From Streptomyces profundus (GTDB lineage Bacteria; Actinomycetota; Actinomycetes; Streptomycetales; Streptomycetaceae): 64,000 bases of DNA. The stretch is taken from assembly GCF_020740535.1 (NCBI RefSeq), contig NZ_CP082362.1:4772501-4836500 (forward strand), written 5' to 3'. The position numbers and the translations under genes were made by a program. This document shows positions 34,279 through 43,622 of this stretch, one piece after another; the stretch's first letter is position 1; every line of letters starts with the position of its first letter. The notes beneath the pieces were generated by a model, which made no database searches, was not told the origin of the DNA, and was given only the letters and a program-made list of their open reading frames with translations.

Positions 34279-36144
34279 TCAGGCATCCCCCTTCCGCCCC
34301 TGAGCCGACGGCGGCGGGGGGAACGGGATCAGGGCGACGGTCACGTTGTCGTGCCCGCCGGCGTCCAGAGCGTGTTTGACCAGGCGCTGGGCGCTGGGCA
34401 ACGGCGTCGACCTGGACCCGTCCGGCACCAACCTCGCCATCTGGTCGGCGCCTTCCGCGTAGTTCCACAGGCCGTCGGTGCAGACCACCACCACACCCGG
34501 CCGGTCCGGCTGGAAGGTCGCGGTGTGCGGCTCGACGTCCTGGGCGTCGGCGCCCAGCCAGGCGGTGATCGCGTGTGCGCGGTGGTCGGCCATGGCCTCG
34601 GCCTCGGTGAGCAGCCCGGCCGCCACCATCTGCGCCGCCCAGGAGTCGTCCTCGGTGAGCCTGGCCGCCCCCGCCCTGTCCAACGGCACCCAGTACGCCC
34701 TGCTGTCGCCGATCCAGCCCACCGTCAGCTGGCCGCCGGCGGCGATGGCGCTCACCAGCGTGCACGCCGGCGCGTTGCGCCCTGGCTCGCGCTCGGCGTC
34801 GGCGAGTTGGTTCACCGCCTCGGCCGCCACCAGCACCGCCTCGTGCATCGCCTGCTCACCGCCCATCCCACGGGGCAGCGCGGCCAGCAGGAACGACGCC
34901 GCCGCGAGCGCCGCGGCCTCGGACGCCTCGTGCGGGCGACTTGAGGACGACACCCCGTCGCACACCACGGCGACCACGGCGGGCGTGCCGTCGGGGAGCG
35001 CGGTGTTGCCCACGCTGAACGAGTCCTCGTTGCGGTGGTGACGCCGCCCGAGATCGCTGACCGCCGCGACCGTCCCGAGGCCGCGTTCCACGTGGTTCCG
35101 CTCCGCTGGGTCGGGCCTCGCGCAGTCCACGCAGCACCCGTCCGCCTCCGCGCCGGCGCGACCGCACCCGACACAACGGGCCGCCGGCGCGGTTGCCTTC
35201 GGCGTGATGCGGGGGTCGGCCGGTGGATGCGTCCGTGGATCGGGCCCCTGCGGCGCGGGCCCCTGCGCGGGGGGCGTGGACGGGGGCGCCGGAAACTCGG
35301 CCTCCGACGGCAACGGCGACGGCAGGTGGAAGTCCGGCTCCGTCGGCGTGTAGCCGGCGGCGGGTGCCTGCGGCGCGGTTGCCCGCGGCGCGGACGGCCG
35401 TTGGGCTGGTGCGGGCGTGGCCGCTCCCGTCGGGGCCTGCGGCGCGGCGGGTTCTTGGGCCGGTGGGGGTGCCTGCGGCCCGGTTGCCCGCGGCGCGGAC
35501 GGTGGTCGGTTGGCTGCCCCCGCCCGCCGTTCGTGCGGCTGGCCGCCGGCCGGTGGCTGTTGTTGGGCCGGTGCGGGTGTTCCCGTTGGGCCGGCCGGCA
35601 CTCCCGGGGTCTGGGGTGCCGGGCCGGCCGACACTGCTCCCGTCGGTGCCTGCGGTGCTGCCGGTCGTTGAGCCGGAGCGGGCGCCTGCGGCGGTGCCCC
35701 TCCCCCCGGCCCGGCCGGTGCCTGCGGCGGCGTCGCGCCAGCGGGGCGCTGTCGCTCGGGCGGTCGTTGAGCCGCAGCGGGCGGTGCGGGCGGAGCGGGC
35801 GCCTGCGGCGGTGCCGCCGCTCCGCCGGCGGCCAGCGGTAGCCGAGGTGCCGGCGTTGGCTGTGGCGCTGGGGTGCCGGTCGGTGGCTGTTGTTGGGGCG
35901 GTTGTTCAGTCGAAGCGTGCGGCGTAGCCGATGGTGCCCGGGGTGGCCCCGCTGCCGGCCCTGCCGGCCCTGCGCCGGCCGGTGGGGCGGGGGGTGGGGG
36001 CGGCGGCGCCGCCGAAGCCCGCGGTGCCGCCGCGTGGCGAAGGTCCGTGCCGCAGACTCCGCAGAAGCGGTCGTCGGCCTCCAGCGGCTCCCCGCAACCG
36101 GGGCAGGCGGAGAGTTGGTCGAGCTGCGGCATCTTCACACCCAT
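34279..36144 (-). CDS. PP2C-type serine/threonine phosphatase with zinc ribbons and a Pro/Ala linker
   Basis: A 621-residue protein. A zinc ribbon (CPGCGE...FCGVCG) lies at about 14-32, a long Pro/Ala/Gln low-complexity linker at about 40-310, a second Cys cluster (CVGCGRAG...CVDC) at about 326-344, and the PP2C catalytic domain at about 360-610. Metal-site Asp residues are in RRHHRNEDSF, VVCDGVSSS, VVCTDGLWN and HDNVTVAL. It would reverse phosphorylation by the kinase encoded just upstream. The ATG at 36144 overlaps that gene's end; ATG 36132 (MPQLDQ) is an alternative. Confidence 0.88.
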   Translation of the reverse strand: MGVKMPQLDQLSACPGCGEPLEADDRFCGVCGTDLRHAAAPRASAAPPPPPPAPPAGAGPAGPAAGPPRAPSATPHASTEQPPQQQPPTGTPAPQPTPAPRLPLAAGGAAAPPQAPAPPAPPAAAQRPPERQRPAGATPPQAPAGPGGGAPPQAPAPAQRPAAPQAPTGAVSAGPAPQTPGVPAGPTGTPAPAQQQPPAGGQPHERRAGAANRPPSAPRATGPQAPPPAQEPAAPQAPTGAATPAPAQRPSAPRATAPQAPAAGYTPTEPDFHLPSPLPSEAEFPAPPSTPPAQGPAPQGPDPRTHPPADPRITPKATAPAARCVGCGRAGAEADGCCVDCARPDPAERNHVERGLGTVAAVSDLGRRHHRNEDSFSVGNTALPDGTPAVVAVVCDGVSSSSRPHEASEAAALAAASFLLAALPRGMGGEQAMHEAVLVAAEAVNQLADAEREPGRNAPACTLVSAIAAGGQLTVGWIGDSRAYWVPLDRAGAARLTEDDSWAAQMVAAGLLTEAEAMADHRAHAITAWLGADAQDVEPHTATFQPDRPGVVVVCTDGLWNYAEGADQMARLVPDGSRSTPLPSAQRLVKHALDAGGHDNVTVALIPFPPPPSAQGRKGDA

Positions 36145-38615
36145 GTCCTGGGGCGGAAGCGGTTCGCCGCTTCCACCAGTTCCGTCCGTTCCCTACTGGT
36201 GGGTGCCAATCTGGCCAGTCTCCGGAAGGAGCGTTCCAGACCGAACCTGACACCCGTCTCGTCGAGCGACGTGCCCAGCAGCTGTAGACCGAAGCGCGTC
36301 TCCCGCTGGTGTGAGCCCCCCGACAGCAGCCAGTCCAGGGCGCATCCCAGCACTTCACAGGACAGTTGTTCGCTCAACGATGGTTCCAACCCGGCGGCAC
36401 GCAAACGTGCGACCTGTTCGCCGGCGGCGAGCAGGTCGGGGAGGGCGTGGGTGGCGCCGGACGGCTGCCACAGCCGGGCTCGCACCGTGGCCACCCTCGC
36501 GGCCAGGTAGTGGGCCGACGTCTCCGGGACCGACTCCAGCGCGGCGACCGCGCCCGGCCGGTCGCCGACGGCGAGCCGGACCCTGGCCAGGCCGAAGGCC
36601 GCGCTCACATGGCTGGGGTCACAGGTCCAGACCAAGGCGTAGTAGTCGGCCGCGTTGTCCCACTGCGCCAGCTCCTCGGCGCAGACGGCCAACGCCAGCT
36701 TGGGCGCCACCTCGCCGGGGAAGGCGTCGTACACCGCGTCGAAGGCGTGCGCCGCGGTGGCCAACTCGCGTTCGGCCAGGGCGGTCAGGCCCTGGTACCA
36801 GACCACCCGCCAGTCGTCGTGGTGGCGTTGGCGCAGCGTCGCCAGCAGCGCGCGCGTGGCCCCTGCCGACGAGGGCCCGTCCAACTCAAGGTGGGCACGG
36901 ACCTCCCTGATGCGCCGCTCCACCGAATCCGTGGGGGCCGCGCTCAGCGCCACCACCACATCGGCCGGGGCACTGGCCATCACGCCGGCGAGGAAGCCGG
37001 CGTTGGGATCGTCCGGGTCGATCACGGGGACCGGCAGGGCCAGCGCCGCCGCCCTGGCCGGCGGCGGCCCGACCTCGGCCACCGCCAGGGGCGCGGGGGG
37101 AGCCGTGGGCGCGGCGGTGGAACGGGCGCGCCGGCCGGCGGGCCGCGCGCCGAGCCGCGAGACCGGGCCCATCGGGGCGCGCAGCGGCTCCGTGTCCACC
37201 ACCCGTTCCTCCTGGCCGAACAGGGGGGAGACGGCCGGCTGTGGGCGGCCGGTGCGGGTGGCGACCAACTCGCGCAGTACGCCGGTGAGTTGTTCCGCCA
37301 TCTCCTCGGCCGACGCGAACCGCCGCCGGGGCTCCGGGTCGGTGCCCCGCACCAGGAAGCGGTAGAACGACTCGTGCTCCCGGAACACGTCGATATGGGC
37401 CGGGTCCGGCAGGCTGTCGGAGAAGACGCTGGTGTAGCCCTGGAAGTCGAAGGTGAGCACGGCCAGGGTGCGGGCCACCGTGTAGAGGTCGGAGGCCACC
37501 GAAGGGCCGACCTCGGGCACCTCGGGGGCCTGGTAGCCCAGCGTGCCGTAGATGGCCGACTCGTGGTCGTCCATCCGGCGGACCGCGCCGAGGTCGATCA
37601 GCTGGAGCTGGTCGTGCTGCTGGATGGCGTTGTCCACCTTGAAGTCGCAGTAGAGCAGGTTGCGGCTGTGCAGGTAGCCCAGCGCGTCGAGCGCCTCGAT
37701 GCCGTAGGCGCAGGCCTGTTCCACCGGCAGCGGGTCGCGGCGTCCCTGGGAGGTTCGGCGGGCGTTGGCGATCTCCTTGAGCGACTTGCCGCCGATGTAC
37801 TCCATGACGATGTAACCGTCCATGCTCCCGGTGCGTCGGTCCAGATGCTCAACGAAGTTGTAGATCCGGACGATGCTGGAGTGCTCGATCTCGGCCAGAA
37901 ACCGACGCTCCGAGATCGCCGCCGCCATCGCGTCCTCGTCGCCGGTGTCCAGCAGGCCCTTGAGCACCACCCACCGGTTGGAGACGGCGGTGTCGACGGC
38001 CAGATAGATCCAGCCAAGGCCGCCGTGCGCCAGGCAGCCGGTGACCTGGTACTGGTCCTTGACGACATCGCCGGCCCGCAGCTTGGGCACGAAGGAGTAG
38101 GGGTGGCCGCACTTGGTGCAGAAGCCCTCGGTGCGCCCGCCGCGGCCGTTGCGGGAGCGGCCCACCTGGGCCCCGCAGGCGTGGTTGCCGCAGAACCTCT
38201 TGCGTTCCGGCACCTCTGGCTGGTCAAGCACGGCGGTGCGCGGGTCGTGGCGCGGCACCTCGGGCACCGCCACCAGGCCGACGCCGAGCCGGGAGCGCGC
38301 GGAGAGCCCGGTCTTGGTGCGCGAGCTGCGCACCGTCAGCGTCGGTTCGAGCGGGGTGGCGCCGCCGCGCGAGAGCCGCCCCGAGACCGAGCGGGCGGAG
38401 GCGCGGGAGCGCGTGGACTCGACGGCACCCGCGCTGTCGCCCCGCTGCCGCTCGCTCCGCACATGGGTGTCGGTCGGGGAGTCCCCGATCATGCCCTCGG
38501 GGGACACCACCGGGGCCAACCCGCACTGTCCGCAGTGCAGTTGACCGTCCGTGCCGCTCTGGTAGCGGCCGTCGCAGCCGGTGCGCTGGCAGGCCGGTCC
38601 CTGCTCCTCGCTCAT
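36135..38615 (-). CDS. pknG: PknG-like serine/threonine protein kinase with zinc ribbons and TPR tail
   Basis: An 826-residue soluble kinase. Zinc-ribbon motifs appear at about 9-32 and 145-175 (CGNHACG...FCTKCGHPY), replacing the rubredoxin-like unit of mycobacterial PknG. The kinase domain (about 185-450) has a P-loop CLAHGGLGWIYLA, Lys in VVLKG, catalytic loop LLYCDFKVDNAI and DLG in LIDLGAVRRM, the PknG-type DLG rather than DFG. The C terminus (about 580-800) has TPR-like helices. ATG at 38615 overlaps the upstream stop. The operon adds GlnX and GlnH relatives upstream, as in mycobacteria, where PknG links amino-acid sensing to the TCA cycle and glutamate metabolism. Confidence 0.9.
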   Translation of the reverse strand: MSEEQGPACQRTGCDGRYQSGTDGQLHCGQCGLAPVVSPEGMIGDSPTDTHVRSERQRGDSAGAVESTRSRASARSVSGRLSRGGATPLEPTLTVRSSRTKTGLSARSRLGVGLVAVPEVPRHDPRTAVLDQPEVPERKRFCGNHACGAQVGRSRNGRGGRTEGFCTKCGHPYSFVPKLRAGDVVKDQYQVTGCLAHGGLGWIYLAVDTAVSNRWVVLKGLLDTGDEDAMAAAISERRFLAEIEHSSIVRIYNFVEHLDRRTGSMDGYIVMEYIGGKSLKEIANARRTSQGRRDPLPVEQACAYGIEALDALGYLHSRNLLYCDFKVDNAIQQHDQLQLIDLGAVRRMDDHESAIYGTLGYQAPEVPEVGPSVASDLYTVARTLAVLTFDFQGYTSVFSDSLPDPAHIDVFREHESFYRFLVRGTDPEPRRRFASAEEMAEQLTGVLRELVATRTGRPQPAVSPLFGQEERVVDTEPLRAPMGPVSRLGARPAGRRARSTAAPTAPPAPLAVAEVGPPPARAAALALPVPVIDPDDPNAGFLAGVMASAPADVVVALSAAPTDSVERRIREVRAHLELDGPSSAGATRALLATLRQRHHDDWRVVWYQGLTALAERELATAAHAFDAVYDAFPGEVAPKLALAVCAEELAQWDNAADYYALVWTCDPSHVSAAFGLARVRLAVGDRPGAVAALESVPETSAHYLAARVATVRARLWQPSGATHALPDLLAAGEQVARLRAAGLEPSLSEQLSCEVLGCALDWLLSGGSHQRETRFGLQLLGTSLDETGVRFGLERSFRRLARLAPTSRERTELVEAANRFRPRTWV

Positions 38616-39895
38616 GACTCCCCCCGCGACCCGGCGGCGCGGTCCGTCGAGTCGGCGGCCGAGGGCAGCAGCGCGTCCGCCGCCGCCTCCTGGTGGCGCA
38701 GCACCGCCGACTCGGCGGCGCGCAGATCGCAGGGCGCCGTCCACAGCATCCGGCGGGCCGCGTCATAGCGCTCGGCCAGCAGCCGCTCGTCGCCCCGGCC
38801 GGCCCGGACGACCCTGGCCCGCCAGGCGTCGAGCCGGCCGCGCAGCTCGGCGCGGACCGCCAGCGGCGCGGTGACGGCGGAGAGCGAGTCCCTGGCGCGC
38901 CGCAGCTCCTCGTCGGCGCGCTGCTCCAGGGATTCGAGCAGCGGCGAGAGGCGGTGCCACTGGGAGCGCCTGCGGAAGTCGGCGGCGGCGATCAGCTGTT
39001 CGCCCAGCGCCTGGGAAGGCCCGTTGACCGCGGGAACCTCGGACGCGGCGATCTTGGCCAGCACCTCGCCCCGGGCGAGCCGCGCCTCCGCGAGGGTGCG
39101 GTCGGCGCGGGACAGCACGTCGCGCAGCCGGATCAGCCGCTCCTCGGCGTCCTTGCGCACCCCGATGACCGCGTCCACCTCGCGCCTGATGTCGTCCAAC
39201 GCGCGCGCCGCCCGGTCGTAGCGGGTGGTGTCGGGGCGGCCCCCGCCGGGCGCGCTGCTGCCGCCCGCCGGCGTCCAGAAGGCCAGCGGGTCCGCGATCA
39301 CCTCCGCGCGCAGTGTGGTCAACTCCTCGGTGATCCCCGTGAGTTCGTCGCCCGCCGGATGGGCGCCCGGGCGGACGCCGACGGAGTGGGCCAGATCCCG
39401 CAGCCGATGCAGCTCGGTGGCCAGCAGGTCTATCCGGGCGGGCAGCGCCGACCAGACCACGTCGGCGGCGACCAGCAGGTCGAGCACCTCCGCGTAGCCG
39501 GTGTTCATCCGGCCGATCAACTCGGCCCAGCCCAGGTGCTCGACGCCGCCGTCCTCGCCGGCGACGCCGAGCGTGGCGCCGTCCAGCACCATGCTCAGCT
39601 GGAGCAGCTCGTCGCGGCCCGGGTCGCGGCGGCGCGCCCGCAGCTCGCGGGCGGTCTCCAGGGCGTCGGTGAGCTGGTCGAAGTCGTTCCACAGCCGGGT
39701 GATGACATGCTCGGCGCGCGACCAGCGGTCCCGGGTGGCCCCGGTGAGGTCGGCGCCCTCCAACAGCCGGCGGCCGGCGTGGTCCTGGAGGGCGAGCAAC
39801 GAGATCTCGATCGCCTCGTGTTCGGCGCCGAAGCGCGCCAGCGAGCGGTCCACCTCCTCGCGGCTCAGCACGGTCCCGCCGGAATCCGGGGCCAT
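38612..39895 (-). CDS. coiled-coil hypothetical protein of the PknG operon
   Basis: A 427-residue protein, almost entirely helical and rich in Ala, Arg, Glu and Leu, with long heptad-like stretches (for example RLIRLRDVLSRADRTLAEA and LESLEQRADEELRRA). It has no signal peptide, membrane helix or known catalytic motif. The ATG at 39895 follows GAGGGGAG and its stop overlaps the kinase ATG. Its position between GlnH-like and PknG-like genes suggests a scaffold or adaptor in the same pathway; that is inference from context only. Confidence 0.75.
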   Translation of the reverse strand: MAPDSGGTVLSREEVDRSLARFGAEHEAIEISLLALQDHAGRRLLEGADLTGATRDRWSRAEHVITRLWNDFDQLTDALETARELRARRRDPGRDELLQLSMVLDGATLGVAGEDGGVEHLGWAELIGRMNTGYAEVLDLLVAADVVWSALPARIDLLATELHRLRDLAHSVGVRPGAHPAGDELTGITEELTTLRAEVIADPLAFWTPAGGSSAPGGGRPDTTRYDRAARALDDIRREVDAVIGVRKDAEERLIRLRDVLSRADRTLAEARLARGEVLAKIAASEVPAVNGPSQALGEQLIAAADFRRRSQWHRLSPLLESLEQRADEELRRARDSLSAVTAPLAVRAELRGRLDAWRARVVRAGRGDERLLAERYDAARRMLWTAPCDLRAAESAVLRHQEAAADALLPSAADSTDRAAGSRGES

Positions 39896-40047
39896 CGCAC
39901 TCCCCTCTGTCTCTCCCGCCGGCTCTCACACGTCGGCTGTGGTGTCTGGCTGTTCGGGTTCTTCGGTCGCTTCGGGTTCTTCGGTCTGTCCGGGGTGCGC
40001 ACGTCGGTCCTGTCGCGATCTCTTCCCCGGTTGGCGTGCGGGGTATG

Positions 40048-41094
40048 TCAGTCCCGGTAGCGGGGCTCGGGAGGGGTGACGGCGTTGGGTGGGAGGTAGT
40101 CGCGGAGCCACTCGTCGAAGGAATCCTGCCAGCGGCTGTCGTCCTCGTCGCCGAGGTACTCCTCCAGCACGGCGTTCACCCAGCGCACCAGGTCCTCGTC
40201 GTCGGGCCGCATCGCCACACCATAGGACTCGGTGGTCAGCTCGTCTCCCACCAGCTTCATCGACGGGTCCTGCGCGATATGCCCGGCGGCCAGCGCGCTG
40301 TCCGTCATCAGGGCGTCCGCCAGGCCGAGTTGGACCTGCACCAGGCAGTCGAGGTGGTTGGGCATCTCCATCAACTCCGCGCCGTGGTCGCGCCGGACCA
40401 GCTCAACGTTGGCCGTGGACCTGCTGGCGCTGCACACCGTCAGGCCGTCGATCGTCTCGTCGAGGCCGGTGATCCCCGAGTGTCCCGGCACCAGCAGCTG
40501 TTGACCGGTGTCGAAGTAGGGGATGGAGAAGGCCACATGTCGCAGCCGGTCGCAGGTGATCGACATGCTGCGCACCACCATGTCGACATCGCCGCGCTCC
40601 AGCGCCGCCTCCCGCTCGGCGGTGGGGATGGCGCGGAAGATCACCCTGGGGTCGGGGCCTAGCAGGTCCTCGGCGATGGCCTGGGCCAGGTCGATGTCGA
40701 AGCCGATGAGATCGCCCGACTCCGGGTGGCGGTAGCCCCAGCGGTAGCTGTTCTGGTCGACGCCGACGACCAGTTCCCCCGCGTCCTTGATCGCGCTCAC
40801 CGCGTCGCCGAGGGTGCGGTCGGCGCCCAGCGGGGACTCCGCCGGATCGAACGGCTCGTCGTCCCCGCACTCCTCGGGTTCGGCGAGCGGCACCGGATCG
40901 TGCGTCCTGGCCTGGGTGGCCGCGCCGGTCTCGCCCGCCCGGCTCTCCGGCGGCCCGGGCGACGCCGTCGACCCCTCGGGCAGCGAGCCGACCACCATCG
41001 TGCCGGCCAGCGCCAGCCCGGCGACGCCCAGCAGCAACGCCCGCCAGTCGGGCGCCAGTCCGCGACCGCCGTCCCTACGTCTCGTCCGCCGCAT
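40048..41094 (-). CDS. glnH: GlnH-like extracytoplasmic amino-acid-binding protein
   Basis: A 348-residue solute-binding protein (SBP family 3). One N-terminal hydrophobic segment (LLLGVAGLALAGTMVVGS) exports or tethers it; no lipobox Cys is seen. The binding domain begins near residue 100 (ELVVGVDQNSYRWG) and includes DLIGFDIDLAQAIAEDLLG, VDMVVRSMSITCDR and the hinge VCSASRSTAN. It is adjacent to GlnX-like and PknG-like genes rather than ABC transport genes, matching the mycobacterial arrangement where GlnH senses Asp/Glu for PknG. ATG at 41094 follows GGAGGGTGGGG. Confidence 0.87.
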   Translation of the reverse strand: MRRTRRRDGGRGLAPDWRALLLGVAGLALAGTMVVGSLPEGSTASPGPPESRAGETGAATQARTHDPVPLAEPEECGDDEPFDPAESPLGADRTLGDAVSAIKDAGELVVGVDQNSYRWGYRHPESGDLIGFDIDLAQAIAEDLLGPDPRVIFRAIPTAEREAALERGDVDMVVRSMSITCDRLRHVAFSIPYFDTGQQLLVPGHSGITGLDETIDGLTVCSASRSTANVELVRRDHGAELMEMPNHLDCLVQVQLGLADALMTDSALAAGHIAQDPSMKLVGDELTTESYGVAMRPDDEDLVRWVNAVLEEYLGDEDDSRWQDSFDEWLRDYLPPNAVTPPEPRYRD

Positions 41095-41150
41095 GGTCCC
41101 CACCCTCCGTTCGCCTTCCGGTGGCCCGCTCACCTCGGGTCGTCACATCC

Positions 41151-41186
41151 GCCGTGCCCGCCGTGCCCGCCGTGCCCGCCGTGCGG
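41151..41186. repeat. 9-bp tandem repeat between the glnH and glnX homologues
   Basis: Four consecutive copies of GCCGTGCCC (the last ends GCGG) fill 36 bp of the 121-bp gap. It is a potential slippage site. It is not a CRISPR (no spacers) and has no evident coding use. Confidence 0.8.
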
Positions 41187-41215
41187 CGTCGGCCGGCGGC
41201 GACCGCTCGCCCCGT

Positions 41216-42694
41216 TCACCGGTACTCCGCCAGCCGGCGCCCGATCCCCAGCACGACGGCGGCGCCGGCGAGCAGGGCGAGACCGGCGGCCACCGGGGGC
41301 AGTGGCCCCAGCCAGTTGACGCCGCTGCCGGCCGCCGCCCGGAACTCCCGCTGCTGATGCTCGACCGCCGTCTCCAGCTCGGCGTCCACCCGGTCGAAGG
41401 ACTGCCCGGTCGAGTTCTCCTCGCCGAGCACCAGCTCGATCGCCAGGTCGTAGTCGCCCAGGACGTCGGCCTCGACGACGTCCTGGTGCCGTTGCCGCCA
41501 CTCCTCGGCGGCCTCGATCGCGGCTGCCACGGGGGCCCGGCCCGCCTCGCCTCCCGCGCGGGTCAGCGCCTGCCTGAGCAGCCCGCTCTCCGGACCGTCC
41601 GGCTCGGCCAGCAGCCGGTCCATGGACTCCTGGTACTCCTGCTCCAACGTGGTCAAGTCCGTGCTGGAGGCCTCACGCCGGATCGGGACGTCGCCGCCGC
41701 GCGACACCAGCGTCAGGTTCTCCGAGCCCCGCGCCACCAGCGCCTCCGTCCAGGCGTCGCTGAGCGTGGTGAGCGCCCGACCCGGGCCGTTCTCCGCGTC
41801 GTTCAGCGCCGATCTGGCGAGGCTCTGCGCGCCGACCAGCCAGCCCAACAGCAGCACGGTGGCGGTGCTGGCGGCGACCAGGCCGGGGTTGAGGACGCGG
41901 TTGGTGCGTCGGTACTGCCGCCACTGCGCCCAGCCGAGCGCCAGCAGCGCGGCCCCGCCCAGCGCCGTCGAGAGCCATGGCCAGGAGCGGGCGTCGGCCA
42001 GATCCCGCTGGTAGCGGGCGGTCTCCAGCCGGTAGAGGTCGGCGGCCGAGGTGAGCAGCACCTCCTGCATCTGGAGGTCGGCGTAGCGCAGATAGGCGCT
42101 GCCGAGCGGCAGCCCCTGCCGGTCGTTGGCCCTGGCGGCCTCCACCAGGCCCGTGTAGCGCGGCAGTTCGATGTTGAGGTGGGAGATCAACTCCTCCGCC
42201 CGGGGGGAGCCACCGCCGCGCCCGGCCGCCGAGGAGAGCAGCTCGGACGCGTTGTTGATATGCCTCGTATAGCCGTCGCGCACCTCGGTCGGCTCGGCGG
42301 CGCCGGCCAGAAAGCCGCTGGCCGCCGTGGTGTTGGCGTCGGCCAGCGAACGGTAGATCTCGGCGGCGGCGCGGCTCAGCGGCTGACTGCTCTCCCGCGC
42401 GGTCTTGGCCGCCTCGGCCCGCTCCGACAGCTGCGCGTAGGTGCTCAGCCCGAACAGCAGCGTCAACCCGGCCAACACCGCCCCGATCAGGCGCAGTCGG
42501 CCCGGCTCGGTGCCCACGGCCGCGCGCAGCCGGCCGGCGTTCTCCACGAACGCGCTGCGGCGGCGCGGCGGCGCGGGTGGCGGCGGGGGCGGGGGCGGGC
42601 CGACCGGGGGCGCCGGCCGCTGAGCCACGTCCCCGGCGCGCGGCGCCGGCGGAAGGGGCCCGGACGCGGGCGGGGCGGTCGGTGGCTGGGTCAC
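41216..42694 (-). CDS. glnX: GlnX-like membrane sensor
   Basis: A 492-residue membrane protein. A Pro-rich cytoplasmic N terminus (about 1-50) is followed by a helix (LIGAVLAGLTLLFGLST), a ~180-residue extracytoplasmic helical domain, two central helices (WPWLSTALGGAALLALGW and AASTATVLLLGWLVGA), a second helical domain, and a last helix near the C terminus (PVAAGLALLAGAAVVLGIG). Four membrane segments bracketing two helical domains is the layout of mycobacterial GlnX, which passes the GlnH signal to PknG. GTG at 42694 follows GGGGGAGGG. It is the first gene of the operon. Confidence 0.8.
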   Translation of the reverse strand: MTQPPTAPPASGPLPPAPRAGDVAQRPAPPVGPPPPPPPPAPPRRRSAFVENAGRLRAAVGTEPGRLRLIGAVLAGLTLLFGLSTYAQLSERAEAAKTARESSQPLSRAAAEIYRSLADANTTAASGFLAGAAEPTEVRDGYTRHINNASELLSSAAGRGGGSPRAEELISHLNIELPRYTGLVEAARANDRQGLPLGSAYLRYADLQMQEVLLTSAADLYRLETARYQRDLADARSWPWLSTALGGAALLALGWAQWRQYRRTNRVLNPGLVAASTATVLLLGWLVGAQSLARSALNDAENGPGRALTTLSDAWTEALVARGSENLTLVSRGGDVPIRREASSTDLTTLEQEYQESMDRLLAEPDGPESGLLRQALTRAGGEAGRAPVAAAIEAAEEWRQRHQDVVEADVLGDYDLAIELVLGEENSTGQSFDRVDAELETAVEHQQREFRAAAGSGVNWLGPLPPVAAGLALLAGAAVVLGIGRRLAEYR

Positions 42695-42833
42695 GTGGTG
42701 GGCCCTCCCCCTCGCGATGTCGGCATGGGCCACGGCCAGCAGTATGCCGTTTGGCGTGCCGGACCACACCGCACTTGCCCGGATCTTGTCGCATTCGCGA
42801 TCTTCGGACCCCGGGCGCCGCGGGCCGGAGCCC

Positions 42834-43466
42834 TCAGAGCCGCAGGCCGAAGAAAACGGTCTCCGAACTTCCGTCCGGGGGTGGGATCTCGTGGAAGCCC
42901 ATCCGCCGGTAGAAGGCGCCCGCTCTGGTGTTCGCCGGGTTCATACCCAGGTGCAGCCCCGGCACTCCGCGCTCGCGCAGCGCGTCGACGAACGTCGTCA
43001 TCAACCGGCTGCCGAGGCCCCGGTGTTGGCCCTCGGGCAGCAGATCGATATGCAGATGCGCCGGGTACTCGGCGGCGATCGACGGCACCAGCATCGCCTC
43101 GGCGTGGTGCAGCAGATGACGGAGCCCCTCGTCCCGGCCGGCCGGCGGCCCGGCCGGCGCGGGGAAGCGCGCGGCGACGCCCGGCAGCCAGCGCTCCCGG
43201 AACTCGCGGAAGAACCGGGTGCTGTCGGCGGTGCCCACGATGTAGCCGATGGGGCGCTCGCCGTCGTCGGCGACGAAGGCCGACTCGGGCTCCAACTCGG
43301 CGTACGGCGTCGCGAAGATCGCCGGGAAGATCTCCGGCTCGGCGAAGTGGCCGGTGGCGTCCTCACCCGCGTGGGCGGTGCGTATGCAGATGTCCTCCAG
43401 CGCGGCGCGGTCACTGGGGCGGTAGCCGCGAACGGCGACGGGTCCGGTGTTGTGCATGGCGGTCAT
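42834..43466 (-). CDS. GNAT-family N-acetyltransferase
   Basis: A 210-residue acetyltransferase. The acetyl-CoA loop is visible in LPEGQHRGLGSRLMTTFVD (about 145-163), preceded by the LHIDLLP strand; the C-terminal fold ends in RAGAFYRRMGFHEI. The first part (VRGYRPSDRAALEDICIRTA) is the usual first strand and helix. The ATG at 43466 was chosen; the open frame beyond it has no family similarity. Its promoter region is only about 20 nt from the left hairpin of the tnpB element, so its expression could be affected by that insertion. The substrate is unknown. Confidence 0.85.
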   Translation of the reverse strand: MTAMHNTGPVAVRGYRPSDRAALEDICIRTAHAGEDATGHFAEPEIFPAIFATPYAELEPESAFVADDGERPIGYIVGTADSTRFFREFRERWLPGVAARFPAPAGPPAGRDEGLRHLLHHAEAMLVPSIAAEYPAHLHIDLLPEGQHRGLGSRLMTTFVDALRERGVPGLHLGMNPANTRAGAFYRRMGFHEIPPPDGSSETVFFGLRL

Positions 43467-43622
43467 CGGGACTCCTTCGTGGATATCCCCGGCTTCAGCC
43501 GGGGGTGGAAACGAAGCTCCTGCGGAGCAGGGCAGGGGAAGCCGGTTCGCCGTCAGGGCGGACCGGCGTCTACCAGCAACGACCGGCGGTACACCACTAA
43601 TTGAGCCCTTATCATGTGAACT

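Noticed and set aside
41151..41186. A mini CRISPR or operator array
   Set aside because: Direct 9-bp tandem copies without spacers; better explained as slippage repeat.
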